64,000 bases of DNA from positions 2,604,001 to 2,668,000 of the forward strand of contig NZ_JACOPE010000001.1 of the NCBI RefSeq assembly GCF_014287355.1, given 5' to 3'. The notes below the pieces were generated by a model. It was given only the letters and a program-made list of their open reading frames with translations, was not told the origin of the DNA and did not search any database. Shown here one piece after another: positions 26,856 to 36,231 of this stretch (positions are counted from its first letter, which is position 1; each line of letters begins with the position of its first letter). A program made the position numbers and the translations under genes. This DNA is from Ruminococcus hominis. GTDB taxonomy: Bacteria; Bacillota; Clostridia; Lachnospirales; Lachnospiraceae.

Positions 26856-28529
26856 TTATTTCTCTGTCAATTTCTTAATACCCTGGATTGTTACAATCAC
26901 ACCAAGCAATAAGAGCAATACTGCAAAGATTAACTGCAATGTGTTTCCAAGACTAAGTCCTGTTGCAACAAACTGTCCACTTAATTTGTAGATTGTCATT
27001 CCAAGTGCTGTAAATGTTACTGCCATCATAAATACCATTGGAATCCAAAGCATAGCACCCTGGCGTTTTGTCTTTTTCAAAAATACTGCACAAGCTATTA
27101 ATGCAAGTACTGATAACAACTGGTTTGCAGAACCAAACAATGGCCAAATCTCTGCATAACCAACTTTTGCAAGCAAATATGCAAGTACCAGTGTAATAAT
27201 TGTTGAGAAGTATTTATTTGTTACCACTTTCATAAATGGTGAAAGATTCTTCATATCTGTATCGTCATCGATGAAGAATTCCTGGAACGAAAGTCTTCCG
27301 ATACGTGCAACTGAATCAAGAGATGTCAGTGCAAAAGCTGATACAGAAAGGTTGATCAATGTAAATACCAGACTATGTGGTAATCCAATCACATCAAGGA
27401 AGTTTGCAATCGCACCTGCAAAAATCTGTGGCTGTGTTGTAAGTCCCTGTGCTGCTGCCTCTCCATCTGCGAAAGATGCAACTGCGATCAATGCGATTAC
27501 AGCCAGCATACTTTCCATAAGCATAGCACCATAAGATACAGGAAGCATATTTTTCTCATTTTTAATCTGTTTTGAAGCAGTTCCTGAAGATACCAGTGAA
27601 TGGAATCCAGATACAGCTCCACATGCAATTGTTACAAATAAAATTGGGAACATATAGCTTCCATCTACATTGAAGCTTGTGAAAGCTTTCAGGTTACATG
27701 ATGGATTTGCTACAAATACACCTACAATTGCTGCCAGAATCATAAATATCAACAAATAACTGTTCAGGTAATCACGTGGCTGAAGCAACATTGTTACCGG
27801 GGCAACGCTGGCAATCAAAATGTAAATGAAAATCAAAATATGCCAAGTCTCTCTTGTCAGATACATTGGGAAATTCAGTCCAAGAGCAACTGCTGCGACA
27901 AGCATAATAATTGCGATTGCTGTATTAACCCATTTGTTCAATTTACCATATTTCAAAATAAATCCAAGAGCAACTGCTTCTAAAATAAAAATCATGGATG
28001 TTGTTGCTACTGCACCATTTGCTGCAACTTTAGTTATAGTGCCTGCTTCGTCTGCTACAAACCCGTTAAATGTTCCTGCAACTACATCTGCAAAAGCTGC
28101 AACTACAAGGATACAGAATAACCAGCAGAATAATAAGAACAGTTTCTTTCCTGTTTTACCAATATATTCTTCAATAATAAAACCAATTGTACGTCCTTTA
28201 TTCTTTACAGATGCATACATTGATGCAAAATCCTGTACTGCACCAAAAAATACACCACCGATCAGTACCCATAAAAGTACTGGAAGCCATCCAAACATTG
28301 CTGCCTGAATTGGTCCGTTAATTGGACCTGCACCTGCGATTGAAGCGAATTGATGACCAAATACAATATTTGTATCTGCTGGCACATAATCTACTCCATC
28401 TTCCATCTCATAAGCAGGAGTTTTCGCATTCGGGTCAATTCCCCATTTTCTCTCGAGGTACTTTCCATAGAAAAGATACCCTCCTCCTAATACAACAATG
28501 GCGATAACCATCATTATAATTCCATTCAT
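26856..28529 (-). CDS. cstA: Carbon starvation protein A (peptide/pyruvate transporter family)
   Basis: A 557-residue protein with about 16 hydrophobic helices. The N-terminal FGHQFASIAGAGPINGPIQA stretch is diagnostic for CstA, and the C-terminal VGYAEIWPLFGSANQLLS is also family-typical. It is somewhat shorter than E. coli CstA (701), as in most Firmicutes. The family imports peptides or pyruvate when carbon is short. It appears to be transcribed alone; its promoter region borders the left end of repeat R2A. Confidence 0.93.
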   Translation of the reverse strand: MNGIIMMVIAIVVLGGGYLFYGKYLERKWGIDPNAKTPAYEMEDGVDYVPADTNIVFGHQFASIAGAGPINGPIQAAMFGWLPVLLWVLIGGVFFGAVQDFASMYASVKNKGRTIGFIIEEYIGKTGKKLFLLFCWLFCILVVAAFADVVAGTFNGFVADEAGTITKVAANGAVATTSMIFILEAVALGFILKYGKLNKWVNTAIAIIMLVAAVALGLNFPMYLTRETWHILIFIYILIASVAPVTMLLQPRDYLNSYLLIFMILAAIVGVFVANPSCNLKAFTSFNVDGSYMFPILFVTIACGAVSGFHSLVSSGTASKQIKNEKNMLPVSYGAMLMESMLAVIALIAVASFADGEAAAQGLTTQPQIFAGAIANFLDVIGLPHSLVFTLINLSVSAFALTSLDSVARIGRLSFQEFFIDDDTDMKNLSPFMKVVTNKYFSTIITLVLAYLLAKVGYAEIWPLFGSANQLLSVLALIACAVFLKKTKRQGAMLWIPMVFMMAVTFTALGMTIYKLSGQFVATGLSLGNTLQLIFAVLLLLLGVIVTIQGIKKLTEK

Positions 28530-28661
28530 AGTCTCTCCTTCTTCCTATCTAAATTCTATTTTTAATAGTGTTTATTTTACCGATTTACCTCGGTAGAGTC
28601 AAGAAGCGTTTTATATAAAATTTATAAAGTTTATACTTTTGAAATAATCATATTGCACAAT

Positions 28662-29511
28662 CACTATTTAGTTCACAACAGCCCCAAGCAAGAAAAAGAC
28701 TATGCACTCCTGCTCAGCTTCATCGGGCAAGCCTGACTCCAATTCGCTGGATTGCATAGTCCTTTTCTTGCTTTTTGGCGTATCGTGGTTGAAAGAGGTG
28801 GAACGATGAGAAGATTTACTTTTCTGGTGTCTGATGTATCTATATCATGAGGTTATTTGCTTGTACAGATGTCTTTGTGGCAACTGATGTATCTGCAAGA
28901 CCTTAATATTTTCTGTTACAGATGCTCTTTTCTTGACCAATGTATCTGCAACTTGCTTTTCTTCGAACTTGCAGATACTTTTAAGCCTGCCTGTCATGTA
29001 CAATTACATCTGCATCTTGCCTTTTCTGGGATTTAAAGATACTCCCCTTGCAAATTTTGCATCTACATCCCGCATTTTCGATAACGTGAAGATGCTCCCC
29101 AGTAAAATTACGCATCTTCAACTTGCTCTTTTAATGCTTTGCGGATGCTCCCCATCAAAATTCTGCATCTTCAATTCCCCTAAAATCCACTATCGCAGAT
29201 ATCTTTCCCCATATCCTTTGTTGCTATTTAGTTCACAACTTGAGCCAATACATTACTTACAAAAAAATTGATATAAAAATTCGAGCGAATATGGAGTGAG
29301 CGTTGGAGACACTTAGAGCGTAAATTTTTGCATTAATGAATTTGAACGAACATGTTTAAAGCTGCGTAGCAGCAAGTTTGAGTTCAAATTCATTTGCTTT
29401 TAGCAAAAATTTACGCTCTTATGTGTCACCCGCTCATGGAATCTGAGCAAGAATTTTTATATCAATTTTTTGTAAGGAACGTATTGCCACCCAGTGAACT
29501 AAACAGCAATC
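28662..29511. repeat. R2A: 850-bp palindrome-bounded hairpin-array element
   Basis: The left end has CTATTTAGTTCAC (28664-28676), followed by a large imperfect hairpin (28686-28773), then about seven 52-60-bp units (28833-29217), each able to pair GCATCTGCA-like ends with TGCAGATGC. A second TTGCTATTTAGTTCAC starts at 29221, then comes a long imperfect hairpin (29257-29475), and the inverted end GTGAACTAAACAGCAA closes at 29511. The right end touches the purD stop codon. Related copies are R2B and R2C. Reading frames inside are artefacts. The interval 28530-29509 also holds the cstA promoter. Confidence 0.85.
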
Positions 29512-30781
29512 ACGCCTCATCAATTGCCTTTCCAATATCATGCCGCATATACTTATTCTTAAACTGCACCCATTCTGTTGCAGCATAAGCATTTGCTCTT
29601 GCCTCTTTGAGATCTTTTCCTTTTGCTGTCACACCAAGGACACGTCCTCCATTTGTGACAATATGATCCCCATCAAATTTTGTTCCGGCATGGAAGCAAT
29701 AATATCCTTCATGTTTGTTGAATTCATCCAGACCACTGATTGGGAATCCTTTTTCATATGAAACAGGATAGCCTTCTGATGCAAGCACTACACAGACAGC
29801 AGCATTATCTTCAAACTTTAGATCTACCTGATCTAAAGTTCCATCAATACAAGCTTCTGCCACTTCAATCAAATCATTTTTCATTCTTGGCAGTACAACC
29901 TGTGCTTCCGGGTCTCCAAAACGTGCATTGTATTCCAGCACCTTTGGACCATTCTCTGTCAGCATCAATCCAAAGAAAATAATTCCTTTAAATTCTCTTC
30001 CTTCTGCCGCCATCGCATCTACTGTCTTCTGGTAAATATATTTATTACAGAATTCTTCTACCTCTTTTGTATAGAACGGACTTGGCGAGAATGTTCCCAT
30101 TCCGCCTGTATTTAATCCTGTATCTCCGTCTCCGGCACGTTTGTGATCCTGTGCTGAAGTCATTGTCTTAATTGTTTTACCATCGACAAATGAAAGTACA
30201 GATACTTCACGACCTGTCATAAATTCCTCGATAACCATCTCATTTCCCGCTGTACCAAATTTTTTGTCCAGCATAATGGTCTTCACGCCTTCTTTTGCCT
30301 CTTCAAGATTCTGACAGATCAAAACACCTTTACCAAGTGCAAGCCCATCTGCTTTCAATACGATTGGAAATTTTGCTGTTTCCAGATAAGCAATTGCAGC
30401 TTCTGGATCTGTAAAATTTTCATATCCTGCTGTAGGGATATCATATTTCTTCATAAGATCTTTTGAAAATGCTTTTGAACCTTCCAAAATTGCTGCATTC
30501 TTACGAGGGCCGAATGTACGAATTCCAGCTGCTTCTAACTCGTCTACAAGACCTCCAACCAATGGATCATCCATTCCGACGATTACCAGATCGATTTCTT
30601 TTTCTTTTGCAAATGCAACTAATTTATCAAATTCCATCGCACCGATTGCAACGCACTCTGCATATTCTGCAATACCTGCATTTCCCGGTGCACAATACAT
30701 TTTATCTACTTTTGAGCTCTTTGCAGCGCTCATAGCAATTGCATGTTCTCTTCCGCCGCTTCCTACTATTAATACTTTCAT
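29510..30781 (-). CDS. purD: Phosphoribosylamine-glycine ligase
   Basis: The 423-residue ATP-grasp enzyme begins VLIVGSGGREHAIAM, the hallmark of PurD, with DGLALGKGVLIC in the ATP-grasp domain, TGGMGTFSPSPFYT and LEYNARFGDPEAQVVLPR for metal and substrate binding. It joins phosphoribosylamine to glycine, the second step of purine synthesis. It is the last of the run purE-purM-purN-purD; ten bases separate it from purN. Its TGA stop is directly followed by the end of repeat R2A. Confidence 0.97.
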   Translation of the reverse strand: MKVLIVGSGGREHAIAMSAAKSSKVDKMYCAPGNAGIAEYAECVAIGAMEFDKLVAFAKEKEIDLVIVGMDDPLVGGLVDELEAAGIRTFGPRKNAAILEGSKAFSKDLMKKYDIPTAGYENFTDPEAAIAYLETAKFPIVLKADGLALGKGVLICQNLEEAKEGVKTIMLDKKFGTAGNEMVIEEFMTGREVSVLSFVDGKTIKTMTSAQDHKRAGDGDTGLNTGGMGTFSPSPFYTKEVEEFCNKYIYQKTVDAMAAEGREFKGIIFFGLMLTENGPKVLEYNARFGDPEAQVVLPRMKNDLIEVAEACIDGTLDQVDLKFEDNAAVCVVLASEGYPVSYEKGFPISGLDEFNKHEGYYCFHAGTKFDGDHIVTNGGRVLGVTAKGKDLKEARANAYAATEWVQFKNKYMRHDIGKAIDEA

Positions 30782-30790
30782 TGTTTCCTC

Positions 30791-31417
30791 CTAATCACAA
30801 ATCACAGTTCTTCCATCTTCTACTGTGACTTTTCCATTTGCAATAAGGTCAATTGCCTCTGGCATAATCTTCCATTCCGCCTGTTCCATCACACGCTTCT
30901 GCAATATCTCCGGAGTATCGCCGTTTTGCACTTCAACCGCTTTTTGTAAAATAATCGGACCTGTATCTGTTCCCTCATCTACAAAATGAACTGTCGCACC
31001 AACCACCTTCACTCCTCGTTTCAATGCAGCCTCATGTACTTTCAATCCATAATATCCTGTTCCGCAAAATGCCGGGATCAAAGATGGGTGAATATTGATC
31101 ATACGATTGCGGTATTCTGCGATCATCTCTGGTGGGATTACCACAAGAAAACCTGCAAGCACGATCAAATCCGGTTTGTATGCATTTACACGCTCCAAAA
31201 ATTGTTTATTAAATATATCTCTGCTTTCATAATCTTTCGGCGAAATACATTCTGCCGAAATTCCATGCTTTTTAGCACGTTCAAGTGCAAATGCATTTTT
31301 ATTATTGCTGATCACGCCTACAATTTCTGTATTTGTAATTGTTCCTGCTTCCACTCCATCTATAATTGCCTGCAGATTTGTGCCACCACCGGAAACACAT
31401 ACTAATACTCTTAGCAT
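30791..31417 (-). CDS. purN: Phosphoribosylglycinamide formyltransferase
   Basis: The 208-residue folate-dependent GAR transformylase shows VSGGGTNLQAIID near the start, the catalytic NIHPSLIPAFCGTGYYG (His near 108) and HFVDEGTDTGPII with the essential aspartate. CGTGYYG in place of the common PGL-AH is a variation seen in clostridial relatives from memory. It overlaps the purM end by seven bases. Confidence 0.95.
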   Translation of the reverse strand: MLRVLVCVSGGGTNLQAIIDGVEAGTITNTEIVGVISNNKNAFALERAKKHGISAECISPKDYESRDIFNKQFLERVNAYKPDLIVLAGFLVVIPPEMIAEYRNRMINIHPSLIPAFCGTGYYGLKVHEAALKRGVKVVGATVHFVDEGTDTGPIILQKAVEVQNGDTPEILQKRVMEQAEWKIMPEAIDLIANGKVTVEDGRTVICD

Positions 31418-32442
31418 AATGTTACTCCTTTTTCGCCTGCTTCAATATGACCAACTACATATGGCTGATCTCCTGCTGCTTTGATTGCTTCCATTGTCTT
31501 ATCAACATCAGCCGGATCTACAGCTACGATCATACCAAGTCCCATATTAAATGTGTTATACATCATCTGCTCGTCAATTTCTCCCTCTTTTGCCATCAAG
31601 CCAAAGATTGGAGGTACTGGATAACTATTTTTCTCAACTACTGCATGAACTCCATCGATCAGCATACGAGGAATGTTTTCATAGAAACCGCCTCCTGTGA
31701 TGTGGCTGCATGCTTTTACTGTTACACCTGCTTTTTTAATGCTCTTTAATGCCTGTACATAAATTCTTGTTGGAGCAAGAAGTGCCTCTCCAAGAGTTTT
31801 TCCAAGCTCATCATAATATGTATCAAGTGATTCTTTTGTCATATCAAATACTTTACGAACAAGTGAAAATCCATTGCTATGTACACCAGATGAAGCCATA
31901 CCGATCAGTACATCTCCGTCTTTCAGATTTTCTCCTGTAATCATATCCTTACGGTCGCAGACACCTACAGAAAATCCTGCAAGATCATACTCATCTTCCG
32001 GCATAAGTCCTGGGTGTTCCGCTGTCTCTCCTCCGATCAATGCTGCATCTGACTGTACACATCCTTCTGCAACCCCGCTTACGATTGCTGCAATCTTTTC
32101 CGGATAGTTTTTTCCACATGCAATGTAATCCAGGAAGAATAATGGTTCTCCTCCTGCACACGCAATATCATTGACACACATAGCAACTGCATCAATTCCG
32201 ATTGTATCATGCTTATCCATGATCATGGCAAGTTTTACTTTTGTTCCACATCCGTCAGTTCCTGACAATAAAACAGGATCTTCCATTTCTTTAATCTTTT
32301 TCAATGAAAATGCTCCTGAAAAACCGCCGAGTCCACCGAGAACCTCTTCTCTCATTGTTCTCTTTACATGCTCTTTCATCAACTCTACTGATTTATAACC
32401 TGCTTCGATATCTACGCCTGCCTTCTTGTAATCCATAACCAT
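31411..32442 (-). CDS. purM: Phosphoribosylformylglycinamidine cyclo-ligase
   Basis: The 343-residue protein matches AIR synthetase: DYKKAGVDIEAGYKSVE at the N-terminus, LLSGTDGCGTKVKLA and DAVAMCVNDIACAGGEPLFF in the ATP-binding half, and THHITGGG-like CSHITGGGFYENIPRML later. It closes the imidazole ring to give AIR. Overlap with purN and an eight-base gap from purE show operon structure. Confidence 0.97.
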   Translation of the reverse strand: MVMDYKKAGVDIEAGYKSVELMKEHVKRTMREEVLGGLGGFSGAFSLKKIKEMEDPVLLSGTDGCGTKVKLAMIMDKHDTIGIDAVAMCVNDIACAGGEPLFFLDYIACGKNYPEKIAAIVSGVAEGCVQSDAALIGGETAEHPGLMPEDEYDLAGFSVGVCDRKDMITGENLKDGDVLIGMASSGVHSNGFSLVRKVFDMTKESLDTYYDELGKTLGEALLAPTRIYVQALKSIKKAGVTVKACSHITGGGFYENIPRMLIDGVHAVVEKNSYPVPPIFGLMAKEGEIDEQMMYNTFNMGLGMIVAVDPADVDKTMEAIKAAGDQPYVVGHIEAGEKGVTLC

Positions 32443-32450
32443 TCTCCTTT

Positions 32451-32951
32451 TTAATATGCTTCGTATCCAACTTCATCCAGTCTTGCTGCTTTTGCCTGTA
32501 CTGCCTCTTTCATCTCAACTGTATATGCTTTTAATTTTTCAAGTAATTCTGCATCTGAAACTGCCAGAATCTTTGCTGCCATGATTGCAGCATTCATTCC
32601 ACCATCAATTGCAACCGTCGCAACCGGTACTCCCGGTGGCATCTGCATAATAGAAAACACAGCATCCATTCCGTCAAGCTTGCTGCCTGAGAGAGGTACT
32701 CCGACAACCGGCATCGGGAATAATGCTGCGCACATTCCTGGTAGATGTGCTGCCATGCCTGCTCCTGCAATGATTACTTTCACGCCCCTGTCTTCTGCGC
32801 CTTTTGCCCACTCGAAAAATACATCTGGCTCTCTGTGTGCAGAGATGATCGTCATCTCATAATCAATTCCAAATTTCTCTAATGTTTTTGCAGCTTTGCT
32901 CATCACTTTAAGATCCGAGTCACTACCCATTACGATTCCTACTTTTGGCAT
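32451..32951 (-). CDS. purE: 5-(carboxyamino)imidazole ribonucleotide mutase
   Basis: The 166-residue class I PurE has GIVMGSDSDLKVM, SAHREPD, GAGMAAHLPGM and GVPLSG, all active-site segments of the N5-CAIR mutase. It is first of the purine run and has an AAGGAAGGTGG binding site. The neighbouring M29 peptidase gene is 80 bases upstream, so the purine run probably has its own promoter in that gap. Confidence 0.97.
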   Translation of the reverse strand: MPKVGIVMGSDSDLKVMSKAAKTLEKFGIDYEMTIISAHREPDVFFEWAKGAEDRGVKVIIAGAGMAAHLPGMCAALFPMPVVGVPLSGSKLDGMDAVFSIMQMPPGVPVATVAIDGGMNAAIMAAKILAVSDAELLEKLKAYTVEMKEAVQAKAARLDEVGYEAY

Positions 32952-32979
32952 GTTACATCCACCTTCCTTATTTAAAGTA

Positions 32980-32998
32980 TTGTATCCATTTTGTACAA
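32980..32998. promoter_or_regulatory. Small inverted repeat upstream of purE
   Basis: TTGTA and TACAA face each other across nine bases, about 30 bases before purE. It may be an operator or part of the promoter. The evidence is only position and symmetry. Confidence 0.25.
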
Positions 32999-33031
32999 TT
33001 TTTTGGTTTCCTTGGACAACTTCACTTGTTT

Positions 33032-35116
33032 TTATTGTCCGTTATACTCGTCCAAAGGTTTATTAAGCACTTCCGTTCCCGGTAATACAAACCTTCCGTC
33101 CTTCAATAGTATAATATTTTTCCCATCTTTTGTTAATACACTAATTTCTTCTAACTCTTCATAAGGTATGGTTATATCTGTATGACATTGATAATATGCT
33201 TTCTCTATATCTTCCTTTCTTAATATGGATACGGAATTGTCTCTTGCAACAATTTCTTTTCCATTTGGATTATATACTTTAATATCTTCACTCCAACTAT
33301 AGCAGGTATCTCCCACTGCGAAATGAGGTCCTGTTTTCTCTGCAATCAAAATTGGCATCTTGTCCTCAATGTTATATTTTTTACCGGCTACATACGCTGT
33401 CGTATTCGTTCCGATTGCAAATTCACCGATTGGCAGTGTTGGATGATTGTGTAAAATATTATCGTAAATATATTTTTTATTCTCTTCTTCGTCTTCAAAA
33501 TTACTGCAGGTATAAGATTCAATCATTCCATCTTTAAACTGTATCTCTAGATTACAGTACTGAAGACCTTCTAAAAATACTTTGCTTACATGCAAAGTTC
33601 CATTTGTTCCTTCCAAAACCGGCGAAGTAAACACTTCTCCTACCGGAATGTTGACATCTGCAACACAATTTTCAAAAATAGTTTCTTTCTCAGGATCGTT
33701 TAATTTGTACAATTGTACTGTCAGGTCTGTCTTGTTCTCACCTTTTCCAAGAATACGCACAGCTTCTCCCTGATCCAGTGCATCGATCATTGTCTGCTGT
33801 ACTTTCTCGTATAAGTTTGCATCCAATGTATTGATCTTGATCACTTCATCAAAAATTTCTTTGTACTGTTCTCCAATCTCCGGAATTGGATATGCAACAA
33901 TTGTAAAGCTTCTTTCTTCGCCCTTAATATACTGATTTGTCAACTGGCCTGACTTACTTGTATATAATAAAGTAAGCTCTCTTTGTGCCTCATCATATGT
34001 CAGGTTTTCCTGTTTACTATCCGGTGAAAATGGTTTTTCTCCAAATATCTCCATCACAGCCGGGCCACCCATCAAAGCTGCCTGATCCTTATTTTTCTCA
34101 TAAGTGTTTTTCAATATATCAAGTTTTCTTTCAACATAACGCTTATCCATAAACAAAGCCTGATCTGAACGATGGTCATAATCATACTGTGGGTTTGCAA
34201 TTGCACCATAGTATCCAATCTTAAATTGCTCTTTTCTCGTGATAACACTAGAAGCTGCACGATATATTGCCGGCTCTAATCCCATTTTTCTAAAATTCTC
34301 TATTGCAATTTTAACTACACGTTCAAAACCAAGACAATAGCGGAGATCTACTACTGCCTTCTTAGATAAATCTTTTCCAGTATTTATAAAACCAATGCGA
34401 TATCCTTCTGTGTAAACATCTGCCATCTTTTGAAGCACTTCATCTGAAAGATTTGCCAAATGTCTTGCTGTTCCAATCTCATTTTCCGTAATATATTCTC
34501 CAAAACGATAGAGATATCTCTCGTCATCAAGGTCTGCTTCCATAATCCATTCTGTTGCAATAGAAAGTTCCGGAATAAGCTGTTCCTCAATACGGTCAGC
34601 AAGAAATACATCACAATAATCACTTGCATACCAGTATATTATTTCTTTTACTGTTTTAAACTCCGGCACTTCCTCTTCAAAGCAAGTATATACTTCTATC
34701 AGAAGTTCGTTCAGTATTGTAAGATAATCTTTTCTGTTTTCAAATGCATATGCAATTCCACTTCTAAGCTCTGCATATAACATACTAAGCAACTGTCCGA
34801 ATGTCTCTCCTAACTCCTGTACTGCAAAGGCCGGATTTGCATAACTTTTCTCATATTTTACAGGCAATACGTCCGAATACAAAAGTGTATTCAGTTCCTT
34901 CATCTCCTGCAATTCCAGATTATCCCATGAACCATCCGCAATCTTTATCCTCACTGCTTCTAATTCTAAAAGAAATGCTGCCATCTCCTGAAAATATACC
35001 ACATACGGCTTGGCAATGCCTTCTTCTATCATTATCTGATTTAAACGTTCTACAGAAAGTTCATGGCGCTCTGCACACATCTTATTTCTTTCTGTCTGCC
35101 ACATCATCTCTGACAT
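33032..35116 (-). CDS. M29-type aminopeptidase with N-terminal extension
   Basis: The 694-residue protein ends in a domain resembling M29 thermophilic aminopeptidases: GEVFTSPVLEGTNGTLHV (metal Glu), LPIGEFAIGTNTTAYVAG (second Glu) and HFAVGDTCYSW (His/Asp ligands). The N-terminal about 300 residues are helical and charged and are not part of classical M29 enzymes of about 410 residues. No signal peptide is visible, so it is likely a cytoplasmic metallopeptidase. It follows two small membrane protein genes, directly abutting the second. Confidence 0.8.
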   Translation of the reverse strand: MSEMMWQTERNKMCAERHELSVERLNQIMIEEGIAKPYVVYFQEMAAFLLELEAVRIKIADGSWDNLELQEMKELNTLLYSDVLPVKYEKSYANPAFAVQELGETFGQLLSMLYAELRSGIAYAFENRKDYLTILNELLIEVYTCFEEEVPEFKTVKEIIYWYASDYCDVFLADRIEEQLIPELSIATEWIMEADLDDERYLYRFGEYITENEIGTARHLANLSDEVLQKMADVYTEGYRIGFINTGKDLSKKAVVDLRYCLGFERVVKIAIENFRKMGLEPAIYRAASSVITRKEQFKIGYYGAIANPQYDYDHRSDQALFMDKRYVERKLDILKNTYEKNKDQAALMGGPAVMEIFGEKPFSPDSKQENLTYDEAQRELTLLYTSKSGQLTNQYIKGEERSFTIVAYPIPEIGEQYKEIFDEVIKINTLDANLYEKVQQTMIDALDQGEAVRILGKGENKTDLTVQLYKLNDPEKETIFENCVADVNIPVGEVFTSPVLEGTNGTLHVSKVFLEGLQYCNLEIQFKDGMIESYTCSNFEDEEENKKYIYDNILHNHPTLPIGEFAIGTNTTAYVAGKKYNIEDKMPILIAEKTGPHFAVGDTCYSWSEDIKVYNPNGKEIVARDNSVSILRKEDIEKAYYQCHTDITIPYEELEEISVLTKDGKNIILLKDGRFVLPGTEVLNKPLDEYNGQ

Positions 35117-35479
35117 CTATCGTATACCTCCTACAAATATCACAATTAAAAAAATTAATATTAAAATATTACATCCAATTCCAACTCTGCACGTAATATA
35201 CTTACGATCTCTTTCTTTAAGCCCTTTCGAACCTGCCTGTATTCCAAAAATAGATAATCCGACTGCCAGAATCCCTATTCCTCCTACATAGCCTGCTGAC
35301 TCTCCATGCTTTAAATAAGCAAGCAGTATTGCTACGAAAATTACAATTACTGCCCCCAGTGCGTATGCACAGGACCAAATCCCCATATGAGAATGTTTAA
35401 TCTGCATTTGTCCATATTTTCCATAATTCTTCAATTCTTTTTCCATCTTGCGCTTTTGTTGTTTTTTATTACTGCCCAT
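35117..35479 (-). CDS. Small membrane protein, three helices (possibly DUF6142-like)
   Basis: The ATG at 35479 is chosen because AGGAGAAAGC precedes it; it lies within the last codons of the VanZ-like gene. The 120-residue product has a lysine-rich cytoplasmic head (KKQQKRKMEKELKN) and three hydrophobic helices (about 37-57, 63-83, 95-117). It resembles a small membrane family common in Lachnospiraceae, possibly DUF6142, but I cannot confirm this. It abuts the M29 peptidase gene and overlaps vanZ, so the three are probably one operon. Confidence 0.7.
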   Translation of the reverse strand: MGSNKKQQKRKMEKELKNYGKYGQMQIKHSHMGIWSCAYALGAVIVIFVAILLAYLKHGESAGYVGGIGILAVGLSIFGIQAGSKGLKERDRKYITCRVGIGCNILILIFLIVIFVGGIR

Positions 35480-35930
35480 CGTGCTTTCTCCTAATTCCAT
35501 TACATATCACAAACAAAATATATCCCACCGCACATCCTACAGTATTCAAAAACAGATCATCCACATCGAAGCTGCCGACTTTTGTAAAAAGCTGGAATAC
35601 TTCAACGCCCAGACTCAGCAGACATCCTGAACAAACTGTCTTAAAAAAGCCTCGAAATCTGCTTGCCACTGCAATAAAAAAACCATATGGAACAAATATC
35701 AACACATTTCCACATAAATTTGTAAATACTGCAAAAAATCCTAATTCTTTTCGATACTCCCAAAATCGTTTTATCTCTTTAAATAATTGAAAATTATACT
35801 GGTATTCCTCTGCGATACCAGTCCTTCCATACCAATCTGAGAAAAGCAAAAAATATATCAGAAATAAAACATACAATATAAATAAAACTTTTCCTAAAGC
35901 ACGGATTCTTGTTGCCTTTCTTTTTTTCAA
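35469..35930 (-). CDS. VanZ family protein
   Basis: The 153-residue protein has four predicted helices and VanZ features: NLCGNVLIFVPYGFFIA (about 67-83), SLGVEVFQLFTKVGSFDVDDLFLNT with the conserved E-Q and D-DL motif. VanZ relatives lower teicoplanin susceptibility by an unknown route, but chromosomal homologues are mostly of unknown role. Its end overlaps the next small membrane gene by eleven bases. Confidence 0.88.
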   Translation of the reverse strand: MKKRKATRIRALGKVLFILYVLFLIYFLLFSDWYGRTGIAEEYQYNFQLFKEIKRFWEYRKELGFFAVFTNLCGNVLIFVPYGFFIAVASRFRGFFKTVCSGCLLSLGVEVFQLFTKVGSFDVDDLFLNTVGCAVGYILFVICNGIRRKHDGQ

Positions 35931-35961
35931 AATACTGCACCCTTACTTTATTATTTTTCGG

Positions 35962-35986
35962 AAAAAAGCGGATTATACAATCCGCT
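35962..35986 (-). terminator. Terminator after the 49-residue membrane protein gene
   Basis: AGCGGATT-ATAC-AATCCGCT hairpin followed by six T on the minus strand, about 30 bases past that gene's stop. It separates it from vanZ. Confidence 0.8.
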
Positions 35987-36015
35987 TCTCTCCACTCACC
36001 CATATAAAATCTTAC

Positions 36016-36165
36016 TTAGAATATAATCCGTTTTCTGTCTTTAAGCAATCTTGCTCCATTCACGATTGCCACAACTCCTGTTGCAATCCCTGTTACCAAT
36101 ACAACAATACCAAGAGCAACACTTCCTGCTCCTGTTGTTGTCATAGTCTTATATATTCTTTCCAT
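36016..36165 (-). CDS. 49-residue single-helix membrane protein
   Basis: The frame starts at an ATG five bases after TTTGGAGG and ends 150 bases later. It reads MERIYKTMTTTGAGSVALG, then a hydrophobic IVVLVTGIATGVVAIVNGA and a basic tail LLKDRKR. The strong binding site, its own terminator and one clean helix with a positive cytoplasmic end support a real gene. Family and role are unknown; it lies between pyrE and vanZ. Confidence 0.75.
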   Translation of the reverse strand: MERIYKTMTTTGAGSVALGIVVLVTGIATGVVAIVNGARLLKDRKRIIF

Positions 36166-36231
36166 GAAATCCTCCAAAAAAGTTATCCACATATATCCTT
36201 GAATATCAGAAATATATCAACAAAACATTGA

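Noticed and set aside
28833..29217. R2A array considered as a CRISPR array
   Set aside because: Units are degenerate over their full length, with no constant repeat and unique spacer pattern, and no cas genes are nearby.
28933..29271. 112-codon plus-strand reading frame inside R2A
   Set aside because: It runs through the hairpin array, changes in R2B and R2C, and has no binding site; it is an artefact of repeated sequence.
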